From the NCBI GenBank assembly GCA_028688995.1, contig JAQTXB010000004.1:99636-163635 (forward strand): 64,000 nt of DNA, written 5' to 3'. Below the pieces are notes generated by a model that did not search any database, was not told where the DNA came from, and was given only the letters and a program-made list of their open reading frames with translations. Shown here piece by piece: positions 1 through 8,973 of the stretch (position 1 is the first letter of the stretch; each line of letters opens with the position of its first letter). The position numbers were made by a program, and so were the translations under genes. This stretch comes from Aliarcobacter sp. Its GTDB lineage: Bacteria > Campylobacterota > Campylobacteria > Campylobacterales > Arcobacteraceae.

Positions 1-1
1 T

Positions 2-244
2 TTACAAGTAAATACAAGAGGAAGTATGTTTGGTTTTTTCTTTTGTGATAATGAACCTAAAAACTTTAAAGAAGTAGGTCTTTGTGATTTTAAAAGATTT
101 GCAACTTTTCACCACGAAATGTTAAAAAAAGGTTTTTATTTTGCTTGTTCACAATATGAAGCAGGATTTATTTGTACTGAAATTACAAATGAAGATATTG
201 ACGCTTGCATTAATGCAGCTAACGAAGTTATGAAAAATTTATAA
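2..244 (+). CDS. hemL: Glutamate-1-semialdehyde 2,1-aminomutase, C-terminal end (partial)
   Basis: The reading frame is open from the window edge and ends at 244, so only about the last 80 residues are present. The visible part begins VNTRGSMFGFFF and continues through a stretch that matches the C-terminal domain of HemL, the PLP enzyme that converts glutamate-1-semialdehyde to 5-aminolevulinate for haem synthesis in the cytoplasm. The PLP lysine and the start lie outside the window. The first in-frame ATG at 26 is an internal methionine, because the homology runs upstream of it. ppnP follows after 15 bases in the same direction, so they may be co-transcribed. Confidence 0.85.
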   Translation, partial: LQVNTRGSMFGFFFCDNEPKNFKEVGLCDFKRFATFHHEMLKKGFYFACSQYEAGFICTEITNEDIDACINAANEVMKNL

Positions 245-259
245 AAAAAAGGAATTAAT

Positions 260-577
260 ATGCCAACAATTAAAAATGTAGAGTTAACAAAAAAAGCAAA
301 TGTTTATTTTGATGGAAAAGTTACAAGTAGAAGTTTTGTAGATGAAAATGGTGTGAAAAAATCTTTAGGTATTATGATGCCAGGTGAATATACTTTTGGT
401 ACAAATGAAGCAGAACACATGGAAATTATTTCAGGAAAAGTTGAAGTTTTGATTGCTTGTGGTGATAGCAACTGGGAAACTGTAAATGGTGGAGAATATT
501 TTGAAGTTCCTGCTAATTGTAGTTTTGAAATTAAAGTATTAGAATTAACAGATTATTGTTGTACTTTTATAGCATAA
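260..577 (+). CDS. ppnP: Pyrimidine/purine nucleoside phosphorylase (PpnP/YaiE family)
   Basis: A 105-residue single-domain cupin-like protein of the DUF1255/PpnP family. Family members phosphorolyse nucleosides to a free base and ribose-1-phosphate. Features seen are the central block with GEYTFGTNEAEHMEIISGKV and the later GGEYFEVPANCSFEIKV, both typical of this small beta-barrel family, at near the usual length of about 94 residues. The start at 260 has AAGGA upstream. It sits between hemL and an AtpZ-like gene with short gaps. Substrate range cannot be read from the sequence. Confidence 0.8.
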   Translation: MPTIKNVELTKKANVYFDGKVTSRSFVDENGVKKSLGIMMPGEYTFGTNEAEHMEIISGKVEVLIACGDSNWETVNGGEYFEVPANCSFEIKVLELTDYCCTFIA

Positions 578-589
578 TTTTGGCTTAAA

Positions 590-907
590 ATGGAAGATAA
601 TCAAAGTAATATTAAACCAAAACACCAAGATAAAGTTGTCGCTTTAGATAACTTATCTTTAGGGATTTCAATTGTTGCTGCAATTATAATAGGTTTTGGT
701 ATTGGATATGGTTTAAAACAATTAACTGGATATACTTGGACTTTATGGCTTGGAATTGCTTGGGGAATTGCAGCTGCAATTATGAATGTATATAAAGCCT
801 ATAAAAGAGCTCAAAAAGAGTTTGAGGGTATGGAAAATGACCCAAGATATGCTTATAGAGCAAAACATGGAGATAAATCTTTTGATAAAGATGATGATGA
901 AGATTAA
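590..907 (+). CDS. AtpZ/AtpI-like F0F1-ATPase-associated membrane protein
   Basis: A 105-residue protein with two predicted membrane helices, roughly residues 23-42 (LSLGISIVAAIIIGFGIGYG) and 50-70. The first is glycine-rich and the tail is highly acidic and charged. This arrangement matches the AtpZ/AtpI family, small membrane proteins linked to assembly or Mg2+ supply of the F1F0 ATP synthase, usually encoded near atp genes. No atp gene is visible here. It overlaps the next gene by about 11 bases, which suggests translational coupling. The Shine-Dalgarno is weak. Family call is by pattern; exact function is inferred. Confidence 0.65.
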   Translation: MEDNQSNIKPKHQDKVVALDNLSLGISIVAAIIIGFGIGYGLKQLTGYTWTLWLGIAWGIAAAIMNVYKAYKRAQKEFEGMENDPRYAYRAKHGDKSFDKDDDED

Positions 908-1451
908 TCCAGAAATTCTAAAATTTGCAAAGGTTTTTATTATTTTAGACCTTTGTCTTATTTTATATTCATTTGTATTCCAAAATAATTTATGGTTTTT
1001 AAATGCACAAGTTGCATTTTTTTCTTCATTATTTATTACTATTGCTTCTTTTTTATCTTATAAAAATAATATACAAAATAGATTGTCAAATCTTGATTTA
1101 TCAAAAAGTAATAGTCAAATGGTTGATAGGGATAAAATTGATGAGATAGACGATCCATATGATTTATATACTGAATATGAAGAAATCCCTGAATCAGAGC
1201 TAACAAGTGAGAAAATAAAAGAAATTTTAAATAATGAAAAATCAAAAGTAAAAAGAAATTCTTTTAAAAATACTCTTTTTTCTGCAAGTGGATTTTTATC
1301 AATTTATAGGGTTTTAGGTTATGGAATTTTAATATTTGGCTTTTTTGCTTTAAATAACAATACGATTTTTTTACCAATTGCTTTTATGATAGGATTGGGA
1401 ATTGTTCCTCTTGGAGTTTTATTTTCAAAGCTTATTGAAAAAAAGCTTTGA
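897..1451 (+). CDS. Conserved hypothetical integral membrane protein
   Basis: I do not recognise a named family. The protein has about 184 residues. Two hydrophobic helices lie near residues 6-50 (FAKVFIILDLCLILYSFVF, then a second helix). A hydrophilic, acidic middle follows (DEIDDPYDLYTEYEEIPESE), then two more helices near residues 130-175. I chose the ATG at 897, the last of three tandem ATG codons (891, 894, 897), because it follows the AtpZ-like gene with an 11-base overlap; an upstream start at 786 would lie fully inside that gene. A similar hemL-linked membrane protein exists in Campylobacter, as far as I recall. The last codons form one arm of a hairpin shared with the convergent gene. 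Confidence 0.6.
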   Translation: MKINPEILKFAKVFIILDLCLILYSFVFQNNLWFLNAQVAFFSSLFITIASFLSYKNNIQNRLSNLDLSKSNSQMVDRDKIDEIDDPYDLYTEYEEIPESELTSEKIKEILNNEKSKVKRNSFKNTLFSASGFLSIYRVLGYGILIFGFFALNNNTIFLPIAFMIGLGIVPLGVLFSKLIEKKL

Positions 1452-1455
1452 AAAT
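1421..1455. terminator. Hairpin between convergent genes, probable bidirectional terminator
   Basis: A perfect 13-bp inverted repeat (1421-1433 with 1443-1455, sequence ATTTTCAAAGCTT and its complement) spans the stop codon of the membrane protein gene and ends one base before the stop of the opposing gene. The loop is 9 nt. U-tracts are short on both strands, so termination strength is uncertain. Confidence 0.45.
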
Positions 1456-2136
1456 TTAAAGAATCAAAGGTAAATCTATATTTACTTTTGTTTCATCTGC
1501 TGTTAGAATAAATGAGCTATTTTCTTTAGTAATCAAAGAAGAGAAATCGCTTTTTTTGTTTGATGAAATCTCTACGCTAATTAAAGAGTATTTTTTGTTA
1601 TCGATTTTGATATATTCTCCAATTTTTAATAAAATTGAACAAGTTACATTCTCTTTATCTCTAAATGCATCAAAAATATTATTTAAAGTTTTAATAAATG
1701 TACTAGCATCTAATTTAAACTCTGGAATAGATGGGTCATAATTTTTTGTAAAATTAATATCATTTTTTATTTTACTTGTTGAAATTGCTAAATCAACTAA
1801 AGTAAAAATATTTGTTGTATTTATATTTTTAATATTTAGACTAGACTCTTTTTTTACCATTGCACTTTTATAAAGTTTCATATGTATTTCATCTTCATTT
1901 TCATACATTACAGTAATAGCATAAAAAGTATAGTTTTTAATGTTTAAATCAATATAAGATGTTTGTGCTCCAAAAGTCTTTGGAGCATATGTCAAAGCTA
2001 AATCAAAAAGTTCTTTTTGTTTTATTCTATTTAACAAAAATTGAGCTTCAGAATTAGAATAAATTATTTTTGCATTAGATGAAAAAGATAAAACAGGATT
2101 TAAATCTAATTCTACCCACTCTTCAAAAAAACTCAT
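1456..2136 (-). CDS. PAS/degenerate histidine-kinase-like protein next to rpoD
   Basis: A 226-residue soluble protein that I cannot name. The N-terminus (FFEEWVELDLNPVLSFSSNAKIIYSN, split here as FFEEWVELDLNPVL then SFSSNAKIIYSN) reads like the start of a PAS domain. The middle (TLVDLAISTSKIKNDINF) resembles the helical part of a kinase H-box without the histidine. The C-terminal half (FIKTLNNIFDAFRDKENV) resembles the N-box of a HATPase domain, but no G-box is evident. It lies 4 bases downstream of rpoD on the same strand and is probably co-transcribed. A sensory or protein-binding role is inference only. Confidence 0.45.
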   Translation of the reverse strand: MSFFEEWVELDLNPVLSFSSNAKIIYSNSEAQFLLNRIKQKELFDLALTYAPKTFGAQTSYIDLNIKNYTFYAITVMYENEDEIHMKLYKSAMVKKESSLNIKNINTTNIFTLVDLAISTSKIKNDINFTKNYDPSIPEFKLDASTFIKTLNNIFDAFRDKENVTCSILLKIGEYIKIDNKKYSLISVEISSNKKSDFSSLITKENSSFILTADETKVNIDLPLIL

Positions 2137-2140
2137 AATA

Positions 2141-4027
2141 TTAACTTTCTACGTAATTTTTAAGGTTTTTACCTACTTTTGGATGCTTTAATTTTTTAAT
2201 AGCACTTGATTCGATTTGTCTAACTCTTTCTCTTGTTACTGAAAGTTCTTTTCCAATCTCTTCTAATGTTCTATCACTTGCATCTTCCATAAGACCAAAT
2301 CTCATTCTAATAACAGCTTGTTCTCTTTCATTTAGTTGACCTAAAATTTGATCAATTTGTCCTTGTAAATCCTCTTTCATGATATTATCAACTGGTGTTG
2401 GAGCTTTTTCATCAGGAACAAAATCTCCAAATTTACCATCATCATCACTTCCAATAGGAGCTTCAAGAGAAACAGGCTCTTTAGTAATTTTGATTACTTG
2501 TTTTACTTTGTCAACTGGTAATCCAACTTCTTTTGCAATCTCTTCAACATCTGGCTCTTTACCATTTTCTTGAATACCTTTTCTAATGATTTTATTAATT
2601 CTATTAATAGTTTCAATCATATGAATAGGAATTCTAATAGTTCTTGCTTGGTCTGCAATTGCTCTTGAAATTGCTTGTCTAATCCACCATGTCGCATAAG
2701 TAGAGAATTTATAACCTTTTTTATATTCAAACTTATCAACAGCCTTCATAAGACCAATGTTTCCTTCTTGAATTAAGTCTAGGAATGGTAAACCTCTATT
2801 TGTATATCTTTTCGCAATAGATACAACAAGTCTAAGATTTGATTTTGCCATTCTAGTTTTAGAAGTATCAGTAATTTGTTTACCTCTTTTGATTTGTTCA
2901 AGAACATCTTTTAACTCTTCAGGTGCTAAATCAAAACCACCTTTTGAAGCTTCTTTAGTTTGGAAAAGTTTTTTGATTTCCATATAACTTGAAACCATTG
3001 TAGCTTCTGGAACCATAGCTGTAATTTGTGCTTTTGATAAATTAACGATATTATCTAAAATCTTTTTGTGATTTTTTAATAAAGTTTCATTAAATAGAGG
3101 TAATTTATACTCTAATCTTTTTAATTCACCATCAAAACCTGTATCAGATTTTAAAGCTGTTTCCATTGCTTTTACAATTTCAGTAATTAATTTAGAAGTT
3201 GGTCCTAAATCTAATAAAGCTTCTTTTAAAATTCTTTTTTTGAATGCAACAGCAAGATTAAAAGTCATTTGATCTGTTTCATCATCTGATTTTGCAGTCT
3301 CTTTTGCAGCAAATTTAAGCCAATCTTTTTTAGCTTTTTCAAGTATTTTAAATGCTTCAATAATAGTTTGTGCTCTTTTATCAAGTTTTTTTAATTTTTT
3401 TACACTATTTTTTTCACTATCTTCATCATCTTCAATAATTTCAGAATCTTCATCATCAATAATTTCATCTTCGATTTCATCTTCTTCTTCATTTTCAGAA
3501 TCATCATCGTCAAAATTTCTAAATAACTCTTTTACTTTTCTTTCTCTATTTACCAATGGTTCTTTGTATTCTAAAATGAAATCAATTAGGTAAGGCACGT
3601 AACAAATGGCATCAAGAATAATATCTTCACCCATTTCAATTTTTTTAGAGATTTCAATCTCTTCTTCTTTAGTAAGTAATGGAATTTGTCCCATTTCTCT
3701 TAAATACATTCTAACAGGAGAATCTGATCTTGACCATTCAAGTAACTCTTTATTTTTTAATAAATCGTAAACATCGTCTTCATTCTCTATTAACTTTTCT
3801 CTTAATTCTTTTCTTTTTTTAGCTTCTTCAGCATTCATTCTTTTTGCTTGTTCTTGAGAACTAATTACAGTTACATTATATAACTGTATTAAAGCTAGAA
3901 GTTTTTTGATGTTTGGACCTGAAGGTGCTTTTGGAAAGATTTTAATAATTTTTTCGTAAGTAAGTACTGAATCTTTGTACTCTTTTACTAATTGTTCGAT
4001 AGTTTTATTTATATCTTTTACACTCAT
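2141..4027 (-). CDS. rpoD: RNA polymerase primary sigma factor (sigma-70)
   Basis: A 628-residue housekeeping sigma factor that directs RNA polymerase to -10/-35 promoters. Domains in order: region 1.1-like N-terminus; region 1.2 at about 102-135 ([19 protein letters not shown]); a non-conserved insertion with a strongly acidic stretch at 173-205; region 2 at about 392-470, including [30 protein letters not shown] and [13 protein letters not shown]; region 3; and region 4 with the helix-turn-helix [17 protein letters not shown] near the C-terminus. Length fits the family. The ATG at 4027 is preceded by AGGATT. The kinase-like gene follows 4 bases downstream. All key regions look intact. Confidence 0.97.
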   Translation of the reverse strand: MSVKDINKTIEQLVKEYKDSVLTYEKIIKIFPKAPSGPNIKKLLALIQLYNVTVISSQEQAKRMNAEEAKKRKELREKLIENEDDVYDLLKNKELLEWSRSDSPVRMYLREMGQIPLLTKEEEIEISKKIEMGEDIILDAICYVPYLIDFILEYKEPLVNRERKVKELFRNFDDDDSENEEEDEIEDEIIDDEDSEIIEDDEDSEKNSVKKLKKLDKRAQTIIEAFKILEKAKKDWLKFAAKETAKSDDETDQMTFNLAVAFKKRILKEALLDLGPTSKLITEIVKAMETALKSDTGFDGELKRLEYKLPLFNETLLKNHKKILDNIVNLSKAQITAMVPEATMVSSYMEIKKLFQTKEASKGGFDLAPEELKDVLEQIKRGKQITDTSKTRMAKSNLRLVVSIAKRYTNRGLPFLDLIQEGNIGLMKAVDKFEYKKGYKFSTYATWWIRQAISRAIADQARTIRIPIHMIETINRINKIIRKGIQENGKEPDVEEIAKEVGLPVDKVKQVIKITKEPVSLEAPIGSDDDGKFGDFVPDEKAPTPVDNIMKEDLQGQIDQILGQLNEREQAVIRMRFGLMEDASDRTLEEIGKELSVTRERVRQIESSAIKKLKHPKVGKNLKNYVES

Positions 4028-4062
4028 GGTATTAGGAAATCCTCTTTCTAAGATGGTCGGAT

Positions 4063-4068
4063 ATTATA
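4063..4068 (-). promoter_or_regulatory. Probable rpoD promoter -10 element
   Basis: On the minus strand a perfect TATAAT occurs 35 bases upstream of the rpoD ATG, preceded by TTGGG. No good -35 hexamer is visible at 17 bp, which is common for sigma-70 promoters in this phylum. Assigned by position and consensus only. Confidence 0.5.
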
Positions 4069-4160
4069 CCCAAATTAGTTAAACATTTAATTAAAAATGA
4101 GGGATTTAAACAAATATTACTAAAAAATTAGTTAAAATGCATTCTTTTTGAAAATATTTA

Positions 4161-4186
4161 TTTAATAAATTCTAAAATTTATTAAA
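4161..4186 (+). other. AT-only hairpin in the leuD leader
   Basis: A perfect 11-bp inverted repeat (4161-4171 with 4176-4186, arm TTTAATAAATT, loop CTAA) lies just upstream of the Shine-Dalgarno AAGG (4190-4193) of leuD. It has no G-C pair, so it may be chance in AT-rich DNA; a role in leader folding is possible. Confidence 0.3.
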
Positions 4187-4202
4187 TTCAAGGACATATA
4201 AT

Positions 4203-4703
4203 ATGAATAAAATTACTGGAAAAGTATGGAATTTTGGGGCTAATATAGATACAGATGTTATTATTGCAGCAAGATATTTGAATAGTTCAGATCCTGAACA
4301 TTTAGCAAAATATGTTATGGAAGATGCAGATCCTGAGTTTCCTAAAAAGTTACAAAGAGGTGATATTATCGTTGCTGGTGAAAATTTTGGTTGTGGTTCA
4401 AGTAGAGAACACGCTCCAATTGCATTAAAAGCTGCTGGTGTTGCTGCTGTTGTCGCTCCATCATTTGCAAGAATTTTTTATAGAAATGCTTTTAATATGG
4501 GATTACCAATATTCGAATTACCAGAATCTTTAGAGATAAAAGAGGGTGAAGAAATTTCTATTGATTTAGATAATGGAAAAATTACAAATAATACTACAAA
4601 TAAAACTTATGATTTTATTGCAATACCTCCATTTATGCAAGAATTAATTGCAGCTGGTGGATTAATAAATTATGCAAAAGCTGAAATGGCAAAAGGAAAC
4701 TAA
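4203..4703 (+). CDS. leuD: 3-isopropylmalate dehydratase small subunit
   Basis: A 166-residue LeuD, the small (swivel-domain) subunit of isopropylmalate isomerase, which with LeuC converts 2-isopropylmalate to 3-isopropylmalate in leucine synthesis. The diagnostic motifs NIDTDVIIAARYL near the N-terminus and GENFGCGSSREHAPIALKAA at about residues 60-80 are intact. Length is that of the bacterial two-subunit type. The start has AAGGA upstream. leuB follows after 4 bases, so the two form an operon. leuC and leuA are not in the window. Confidence 0.95.
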   Translation: MNKITGKVWNFGANIDTDVIIAARYLNSSDPEHLAKYVMEDADPEFPKKLQRGDIIVAGENFGCGSSREHAPIALKAAGVAAVVAPSFARIFYRNAFNMGLPIFELPESLEIKEGEEISIDLDNGKITNNTTNKTYDFIAIPPFMQELIAAGGLINYAKAEMAKGN

Positions 4704-4707
4704 ATAA

Positions 4708-5775
4708 ATGAACAACTATAAAATATCAGTAATAAAAGGTGATGGGATAGGACCAGAGATTGTAGATGAAGCAATAAAAGTATTAAATGCTGTTTCTAAA
4801 AAATGTGGTTTTGAATTGTCTTATAAAGAATATTTAATGGGTGGTATTGCTATTGATACTACTGGTGTTCCTTTACCACAAGAAACAGTTAATGGAGTTT
4901 TAGATTCTGATGCTTGTCTGTTTGGTTCTATTGGTGGAGAAAAATGGGATACATTACCAAGAGAATTAAGACCTGAAACTGGACTTTTAAAGTTTAGAGA
5001 AGAAATGGGTGTTTATGCAAATCTTAGACCTGCTATTGTTTATGATGAATTAGTTAATGCATCAACACTAAAACCTGAAGTAATTAAAGGTTGTGATATT
5101 ATGGTTGTAAGAGAATTAATTGGTGGAATTTACTTTGGTCAACCAAGAGCAAATGATGGATTTAAAGCTTATAACACAATGGTTTATACGAAACCAGAAA
5201 TTGTAAGAATTGGTAAACAAGCATTTGAATTAGCAATGAAAAGAGATAAAAGAGTTTGTTCAGTAGATAAAGCAAATGTATTAGAAGTTTCTCAACTTTG
5301 GAGAGATACAATGAATGAATTATCAAAAGATTATCCAGAAGTAACTCTTTCTCATATGTATGTAGATAACGCAGCTATGCAACTTGTAAGAAACCCAAAA
5401 CAATTTGATGTTATTGTAACTGGAAATATCTTTGGTGATATTCTTTCTGATACAGCTTCAATGGTAGTTGGTTCAATTGGATTACTTCCGTCAGCTTCAA
5501 CAGGAGATAAAACAGCGATTTATGAACCAATTCATGGCTCAGCTCCTGATATTGCAGGAATGGGAATAGCAAATCCAATAGCAACAATCTTAAGTGCTTC
5601 AATGATGTTAAGATATTCTTTAAATGAAATAAAAGCAGCAGATATGATAGAAGATGCGATAAAAGCAGCATTAAAAGATGGATATAGAACAAAAGATTTA
5701 GCAGGATTTGATGCTAAGGAAGTCTTAAATACTACTGCTATGGGTGATTTGATTACTAAATATATTAATAATTAA
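4708..5775 (+). CDS. leuB: 3-isopropylmalate dehydrogenase
   Basis: A 355-residue LeuB, the NAD-dependent oxidative decarboxylase that turns 3-isopropylmalate into the precursor of leucine. Motifs seen: the N-terminal nucleotide-enzyme pattern [11 protein letters not shown]; the substrate loop [13 protein letters not shown]; and the metal/substrate region [20 protein letters not shown] with acidic residues. Length is typical. It follows leuD by 4 bases and is probably translated from the same mRNA. No clear terminator follows it. Confidence 0.95.
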   Translation: MNNYKISVIKGDGIGPEIVDEAIKVLNAVSKKCGFELSYKEYLMGGIAIDTTGVPLPQETVNGVLDSDACLFGSIGGEKWDTLPRELRPETGLLKFREEMGVYANLRPAIVYDELVNASTLKPEVIKGCDIMVVRELIGGIYFGQPRANDGFKAYNTMVYTKPEIVRIGKQAFELAMKRDKRVCSVDKANVLEVSQLWRDTMNELSKDYPEVTLSHMYVDNAAMQLVRNPKQFDVIVTGNIFGDILSDTASMVVGSIGLLPSASTGDKTAIYEPIHGSAPDIAGMGIANPIATILSASMMLRYSLNEIKAADMIEDAIKAALKDGYRTKDLAGFDAKEVLNTTAMGDLITKYINN

Positions 5776-5860
5776 GCGAAAATAAGAGTTTTATTTTTAT
5801 TAATAATTTTTTATGATAGAATAAATGAGAGACAGTTAAATTATAATTTTGGGATTGCAT

Positions 5861-6790
5861 ATGAGTAAAAAAACATATAGATTAGTTACTAGAAGCGATA
5901 TGGATGGTCTAGTTTGTGGTACTTTATTGAAATATTTAAATATTATTGATGAAATTGCATTCGTTCATCCAAAAGATATGCAAGATGGAAAAATAAAAAT
6001 AACGCAAAATGATATTACAACAAATCTTCCTTATGTAGATGGAGTGTATTTAGCATTTGATCATCATTTTTCAGAAACAATTAGAAATGAAAAAAAAGAT
6101 AACCATATTATAAATCCAGATGCACCAAGTGCAGCAGAAGTTGTTTATCAATATTATGGTGGTGATGAAGTTTTCCCTGGATATTTCACAGGAATGATGA
6201 ACGGGGCTAATAAAGCAGATTCTGCAGATTTTAGTGAAGAAGATATTTTAGAGCCAAGAGGTTGGGCATTATTGAGTTTTTTAATGGATTCAAGAACTGG
6301 ACTTGGAAGATTTAAAGATTTTAGAATCTCTAATTATCAACTTATGATGGATTTAATTGAATACTGCGCTAGACATAATATTGATGAAATATTAGAATTA
6401 GCTGATATAAAAGAGAGAATTGATTTATATTTCAAATATGAAAAAGATTTTAAAGAACAATTAATAAGATGTACGAAAGTTGTTGGAAATCTTTTAATAA
6501 TTGATTATAGAGATGAGGAGATAATTTATCCAGGTAATAGATTTATGGTTTATGCAATGCATCCTGAACAAAATATTTCTATTCATGTTATTTGGGGAAA
6601 AGATAAACAAAATATTGTTTACAGCACTGGAAAATCAATTATTAATAAATCATCTAAAACAAATGTTGGTGAATTAATGCTTAAACATCATGGTGGTGGA
6701 CATAAAGCTGCTGGTGGTTGTCAAATTGATGTTGATAAAGCTGATGCAGTATTAGAAGATTTAATTAAACAAATAAATCAAGATGGTTAA
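5861..6790 (+). CDS. DHH-family phosphoesterase (DHH-DHHA1)
   Basis: A 309-residue cytoplasmic metal-dependent phosphoesterase. The N-terminal DHH domain shows D13-M-D15-G and the signature AFDHHFSE (D67-H68-H69). The C-terminal DHHA1 domain carries HHGGGHKAAGG near residue 280. Relatives include oligoribonucleases, pAp phosphatases and cyclic dinucleotide phosphodiesterases; the substrate cannot be assigned. I chose the ATG at 5861, with GGGA six bases upstream, over the in-frame TTG at 5849, which would add four unsupported residues. It stands alone between leuB and the convergent HIT gene. Confidence 0.85.
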   Translation: MSKKTYRLVTRSDMDGLVCGTLLKYLNIIDEIAFVHPKDMQDGKIKITQNDITTNLPYVDGVYLAFDHHFSETIRNEKKDNHIINPDAPSAAEVVYQYYGGDEVFPGYFTGMMNGANKADSADFSEEDILEPRGWALLSFLMDSRTGLGRFKDFRISNYQLMMDLIEYCARHNIDEILELADIKERIDLYFKYEKDFKEQLIRCTKVVGNLLIIDYRDEEIIYPGNRFMVYAMHPEQNISIHVIWGKDKQNIVYSTGKSIINKSSKTNVGELMLKHHGGGHKAAGGCQIDVDKADAVLEDLIKQINQDG

Positions 6791-6792
6791 AT

Positions 6793-6822
6793 AAAAAAGA
6801 AGTTAATTATAACTTCTTTTTT
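6793..6822. terminator. Bidirectional terminator between DHH and HIT genes
   Basis: A 12-bp perfect stem (6793-6804 with 6811-6822, AAAAAAGAAGTT and complement) with a 6-nt loop and A/T tracts on both sides. It lies between convergent stop codons and overlaps the end of the HIT gene. Serves both strands. Confidence 0.8.
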
Positions 6823-7169
6823 AAATTCTCATAAAAATCTTCAAAAGAAGGCAAATGTAAATTTGCTTCTCTTTGTTTTTTACCCCACATAGGTTCTGGA
6901 AAATACGAATCTTCTTCAAATCTAGCCATTATATGAAAATGAACATGAGGAACATAATTTCCAAAAGATGCAATATTTATTTTTTTAGGATTAAAATAAT
7001 TTATCATTTCTTTTTCAATAATATCTAGATATTTAAATATTTCTTGTTTAGTTTGGCTATTACATTGAGAAAACTCTTTTATATTTTCTATTGTAAATAT
7101 TTTAAGCCAAGGTATTTCAGAGTTTTCTATTTCAATTTTTATTAAATCATTTTTATAAATTACAGACAA
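6807..7169 (-). CDS. HIT-family nucleotide-binding hydrolase/transferase
   Basis: A 120-residue small HIT-fold protein. The histidine triad reads HVHFH at residues 75-79, preceded by NIASFGNYVP, with a tryptophan-containing C-terminal motif (EPMWGKKQREA). HIT proteins hydrolyse phosphoramidate or dinucleoside polyphosphate bonds, with the middle triad histidine as nucleophile. Here the triad is H75/H77/H79, matching the core H-x-H-x-H. Length is normal for a HINT/branch member. It is convergent with the DHH gene. The physiological substrate is unknown. Confidence 0.85.
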   Translation of the reverse strand: MSVIYKNDLIKIEIENSEIPWLKIFTIENIKEFSQCNSQTKQEIFKYLDIIEKEMINYFNPKKINIASFGNYVPHVHFHIMARFEEDSYFPEPMWGKKQREANLHLPSFEDFYENLKKKL

Positions 7170-7268
7170 AGTTAATCCTTTAGTTAATCAATATTTTTGA
7201 AATATTACAACAATAAAAATTAAATTAGATATTTATACTATATTCAACTAGCTTTAAGTAAAAATTAA

Positions 7269-7428
7269 TTATAATCCAACTCCATTTTTTCAACCATCGA
7301 GGAAGTTTTTGTAAAATATTTTCTATTTTATAAAGGGTTGGTAAAAGCTGAAAAATAAAATATATTTATTTTTTAAGGCTTTTTCCTGTTGAAAGTGGAA
7401 ACAACACAAAAAAAAAGGAGACAGACTT
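7269..7428 (+). promoter_or_regulatory. Promoter and leader of the rpmJ-rplQ operon
   Basis: A perfect TATAAT at 7270-7275 is the best candidate -10 for the ribosomal operon, giving an untranslated leader of roughly 145 nt. Within it an A/T-rich hairpin (AAAAATAAA near 7349-7358 with TTTATTTTT near 7365-7374) is flanked by AGC and GGCT and followed by T residues. A strong Shine-Dalgarno (AAGGAG, 7415-7420) precedes rpmJ. Leader-mediated feedback, as known for r-protein operons, is possible but not shown. No infA-like reading frame is present upstream. Confidence 0.4.
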
Positions 7429-7542
7429 ATGAAAGTAAGAGCTTCAGTAAAGAAAATGTGTGATAAATGTAAGGTTATCAAAAGAAGAGGTGTCGTAAGA
7501 GTAATCTGCGAAAACAAAAAACATAAACAGAGACAAGGATAA
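7429..7542 (+). CDS. rpmJ: 50S ribosomal protein L36
   Basis: A 37-codon gene beginning ATG AAA GTA AGA. The product starts [20 protein letters not shown] and ends KKHKQRQG, the classic L36 sequence with the zinc-ribbon ligands C-x2-C, then C and H (CDKC, CENKKH). It is a basic protein of the 50S subunit. It is the first gene of the S13-S11-S4-alpha-L17 operon and is followed by rpsM after 5 bases. Strong Shine-Dalgarno AAGGAG. Confidence 0.95.
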   Translation: MKVRASVKKMCDKCKVIKRRGVVRVICENKKHKQRQG

Positions 7543-7547
7543 GGCAC

Positions 7548-7916
7548 ATGGCAAGAATCGCAGGTGTTGATTTACCAAATAAAAAGAGAATGGAATATGC
7601 GTTAACGTATATCTTCGGAATCGGATTACATAACTCTAGATTAATTTTAGATGCTGTTGGAATTGATTACAATAAAAGAGCTTTCGAATTAACAGAAGAC
7701 GAAGCGGCAATTATCAGAAAAGAAATCCAAGACAACTATATGGTTGAGGGTGATTTAAGAAAAAAAGTTGCTATGGATATTAAAGCTTTAATGGATTTAG
7801 GTTCATATAGAGGGTTAAGACATAGAAAAGGTTTACCTTGTAGAGGGCAAAAGACTAAAACTAATGCTAGAACAAGAAAAGGTAAAAAGAAAACTGTTGG
7901 TGCAGCAACTAAATAA
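7548..7916 (+). CDS. rpsM: 30S ribosomal protein S13
   Basis: A 122-residue S13 located in the head of the 30S subunit, contacting 16S rRNA and the P-site tRNA through its C-terminal tail. It starts [20 protein letters not shown], shows the family core [20 protein letters not shown], and ends in a lysine-rich tail. Length is as expected. rpsK begins 10 bases downstream in the conserved bacterial alpha-operon order. Confidence 0.97.
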   Translation: MARIAGVDLPNKKRMEYALTYIFGIGLHNSRLILDAVGIDYNKRAFELTEDEAAIIRKEIQDNYMVEGDLRKKVAMDIKALMDLGSYRGLRHRKGLPCRGQKTKTNARTRKGKKKTVGAATK

Positions 7917-7926
7917 GGGATTGTAG

Positions 7927-8319
7927 ATGGCAAAAAGAAAAGTTACTAGAAAAAAAATTGTAAGAAAAAATATTGCTGACGGTATCGTACATATTGCTGC
8001 AAGTTTTAATAATACAATGGTTACAGTTACAGATAATGCAGGAAACGCAATCGCATGGTCAAGTGCTGGAAACTTAGGATTTAAAGGTTCTAAAAAATCA
8101 ACTCCATTTGCAGCGCAAGCAGCAGTTGAAGATGCAATGGCGAAAGCAATGGAACACGGAATCAAAAACGTTGGGATTAAAATTCAAGGACCAGGTTCAG
8201 GTAGAGATACAGCTGTTAAAGCAGTTGGAGCTATGGACGGAGTTAGAGTTACTTGGTTAAAAGATGTTACACCATTACCACATAATGGTTGTAGACCTCC
8301 TAAAAGAAGAAGAGTGTAA
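7927..8319 (+). CDS. rpsK: 30S ribosomal protein S11
   Basis: A 130-residue S11 of the 30S platform. Family motifs are visible: [17 protein letters not shown], the [14 protein letters not shown] block, [12 protein letters not shown], and the C-terminal [17 protein letters not shown]. The basic N-terminus ([15 protein letters not shown]) is typical of Campylobacterota. rpsD starts 10 bases later with AAGGAG upstream. Confidence 0.97.
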   Translation: MAKRKVTRKKIVRKNIADGIVHIAASFNNTMVTVTDNAGNAIAWSSAGNLGFKGSKKSTPFAAQAAVEDAMAKAMEHGIKNVGIKIQGPGSGRDTAVKAVGAMDGVRVTWLKDVTPLPHNGCRPPKRRRV

Positions 8320-8329
8320 GGAGTAAATA

Positions 8330-8956
8330 ATGGCAAGATATAGAGGACCAGTAGAAAAAATCGAAAGAAGACTTGATGCGGATCTTGGACTTAAAGGTGA
8401 GAGAAGATTATCAGGTAAAAGTGCTTTAGAAAAAAGACCATTTGCTCCAGGACAACACGGACAAAGAAGAGCTAAAATTTCTGAGTATGGTTTACAATTA
8501 AGAGAAAAGCAAAAAGCTAAATTCATGTATGGTGTTTCTGAAAAACAATTCAGAAAATACTTCACAGAAGCGGCAAGAAGAGAAGGTAATACAGGGGCTA
8601 ACCTTATTACATTAATCGAGCAAAGATTAGACAATGTTGTATTTAGAATGGGATTTGCTACAACTAGAGCAAATGCTAGACAATTTACGACTCATGGACA
8701 TGTTTTAGTTGATGGAAAAAAAGTTGATATTCCTTCATTCCTAGTAAAAGCTGGACAAAAAATCGAAATCAAAGAAAAATCTAAATCTAATCCTCAAGTT
8801 GTAAGAGCATTAGAGTTAACAAATCAAACAGGAATGGTTGATTGGGTTAATGTTGATAAAGAAAAAGTATTTGGAATTTTCACAAGAATCCCAGCTAGAG
8901 AAGAAGTTGTTATTCCTGTAGAAGAGAGATTAATCGTAGAGTTATATTCTAAATAA
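8330..8956 (+). CDS. rpsD: 30S ribosomal protein S4
   Basis: A 208-residue S4, a primary 16S rRNA-binding assembly protein. It starts [20 protein letters not shown] and has the S4 RNA-binding domain at about 98-160 ([15 protein letters not shown]-type block, here [20 protein letters not shown]). No zinc-binding cysteines are present, so it is the C-minus form. In other bacteria S4 represses its own operon; whether that holds here is unknown. Co-directional with rpoA 17 bases downstream. Confidence 0.97.
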   Translation: MARYRGPVEKIERRLDADLGLKGERRLSGKSALEKRPFAPGQHGQRRAKISEYGLQLREKQKAKFMYGVSEKQFRKYFTEAARREGNTGANLITLIEQRLDNVVFRMGFATTRANARQFTTHGHVLVDGKKVDIPSFLVKAGQKIEIKEKSKSNPQVVRALELTNQTGMVDWVNVDKEKVFGIFTRIPAREEVVIPVEERLIVELYSK

Positions 8957-8973
8957 TAAGTAAAAGGTAGTTA

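Noticed and set aside
786-896. Upstream extension of the membrane protein gene at 897
   Set aside because: The extension lies wholly inside the AtpZ-like gene in another frame and has no ribosome site; the ATG at 897 is better placed.
2379-2573. Plus-strand frame within rpoD
   Set aside because: Antisense shadow of the sigma factor coding sequence.
7323-7547. Minus-strand frame over the ribosomal leader and rpmJ
   Set aside because: It overlaps the whole of rpmJ, is Phe/Leu/Ser-rich as expected of antisense to A-rich DNA, and has no family match.
7736-8634. Minus-strand frames over rpsM, rpsK and rpsD
   Set aside because: They are shadows of well-identified ribosomal protein genes and show no homology that I recognise.
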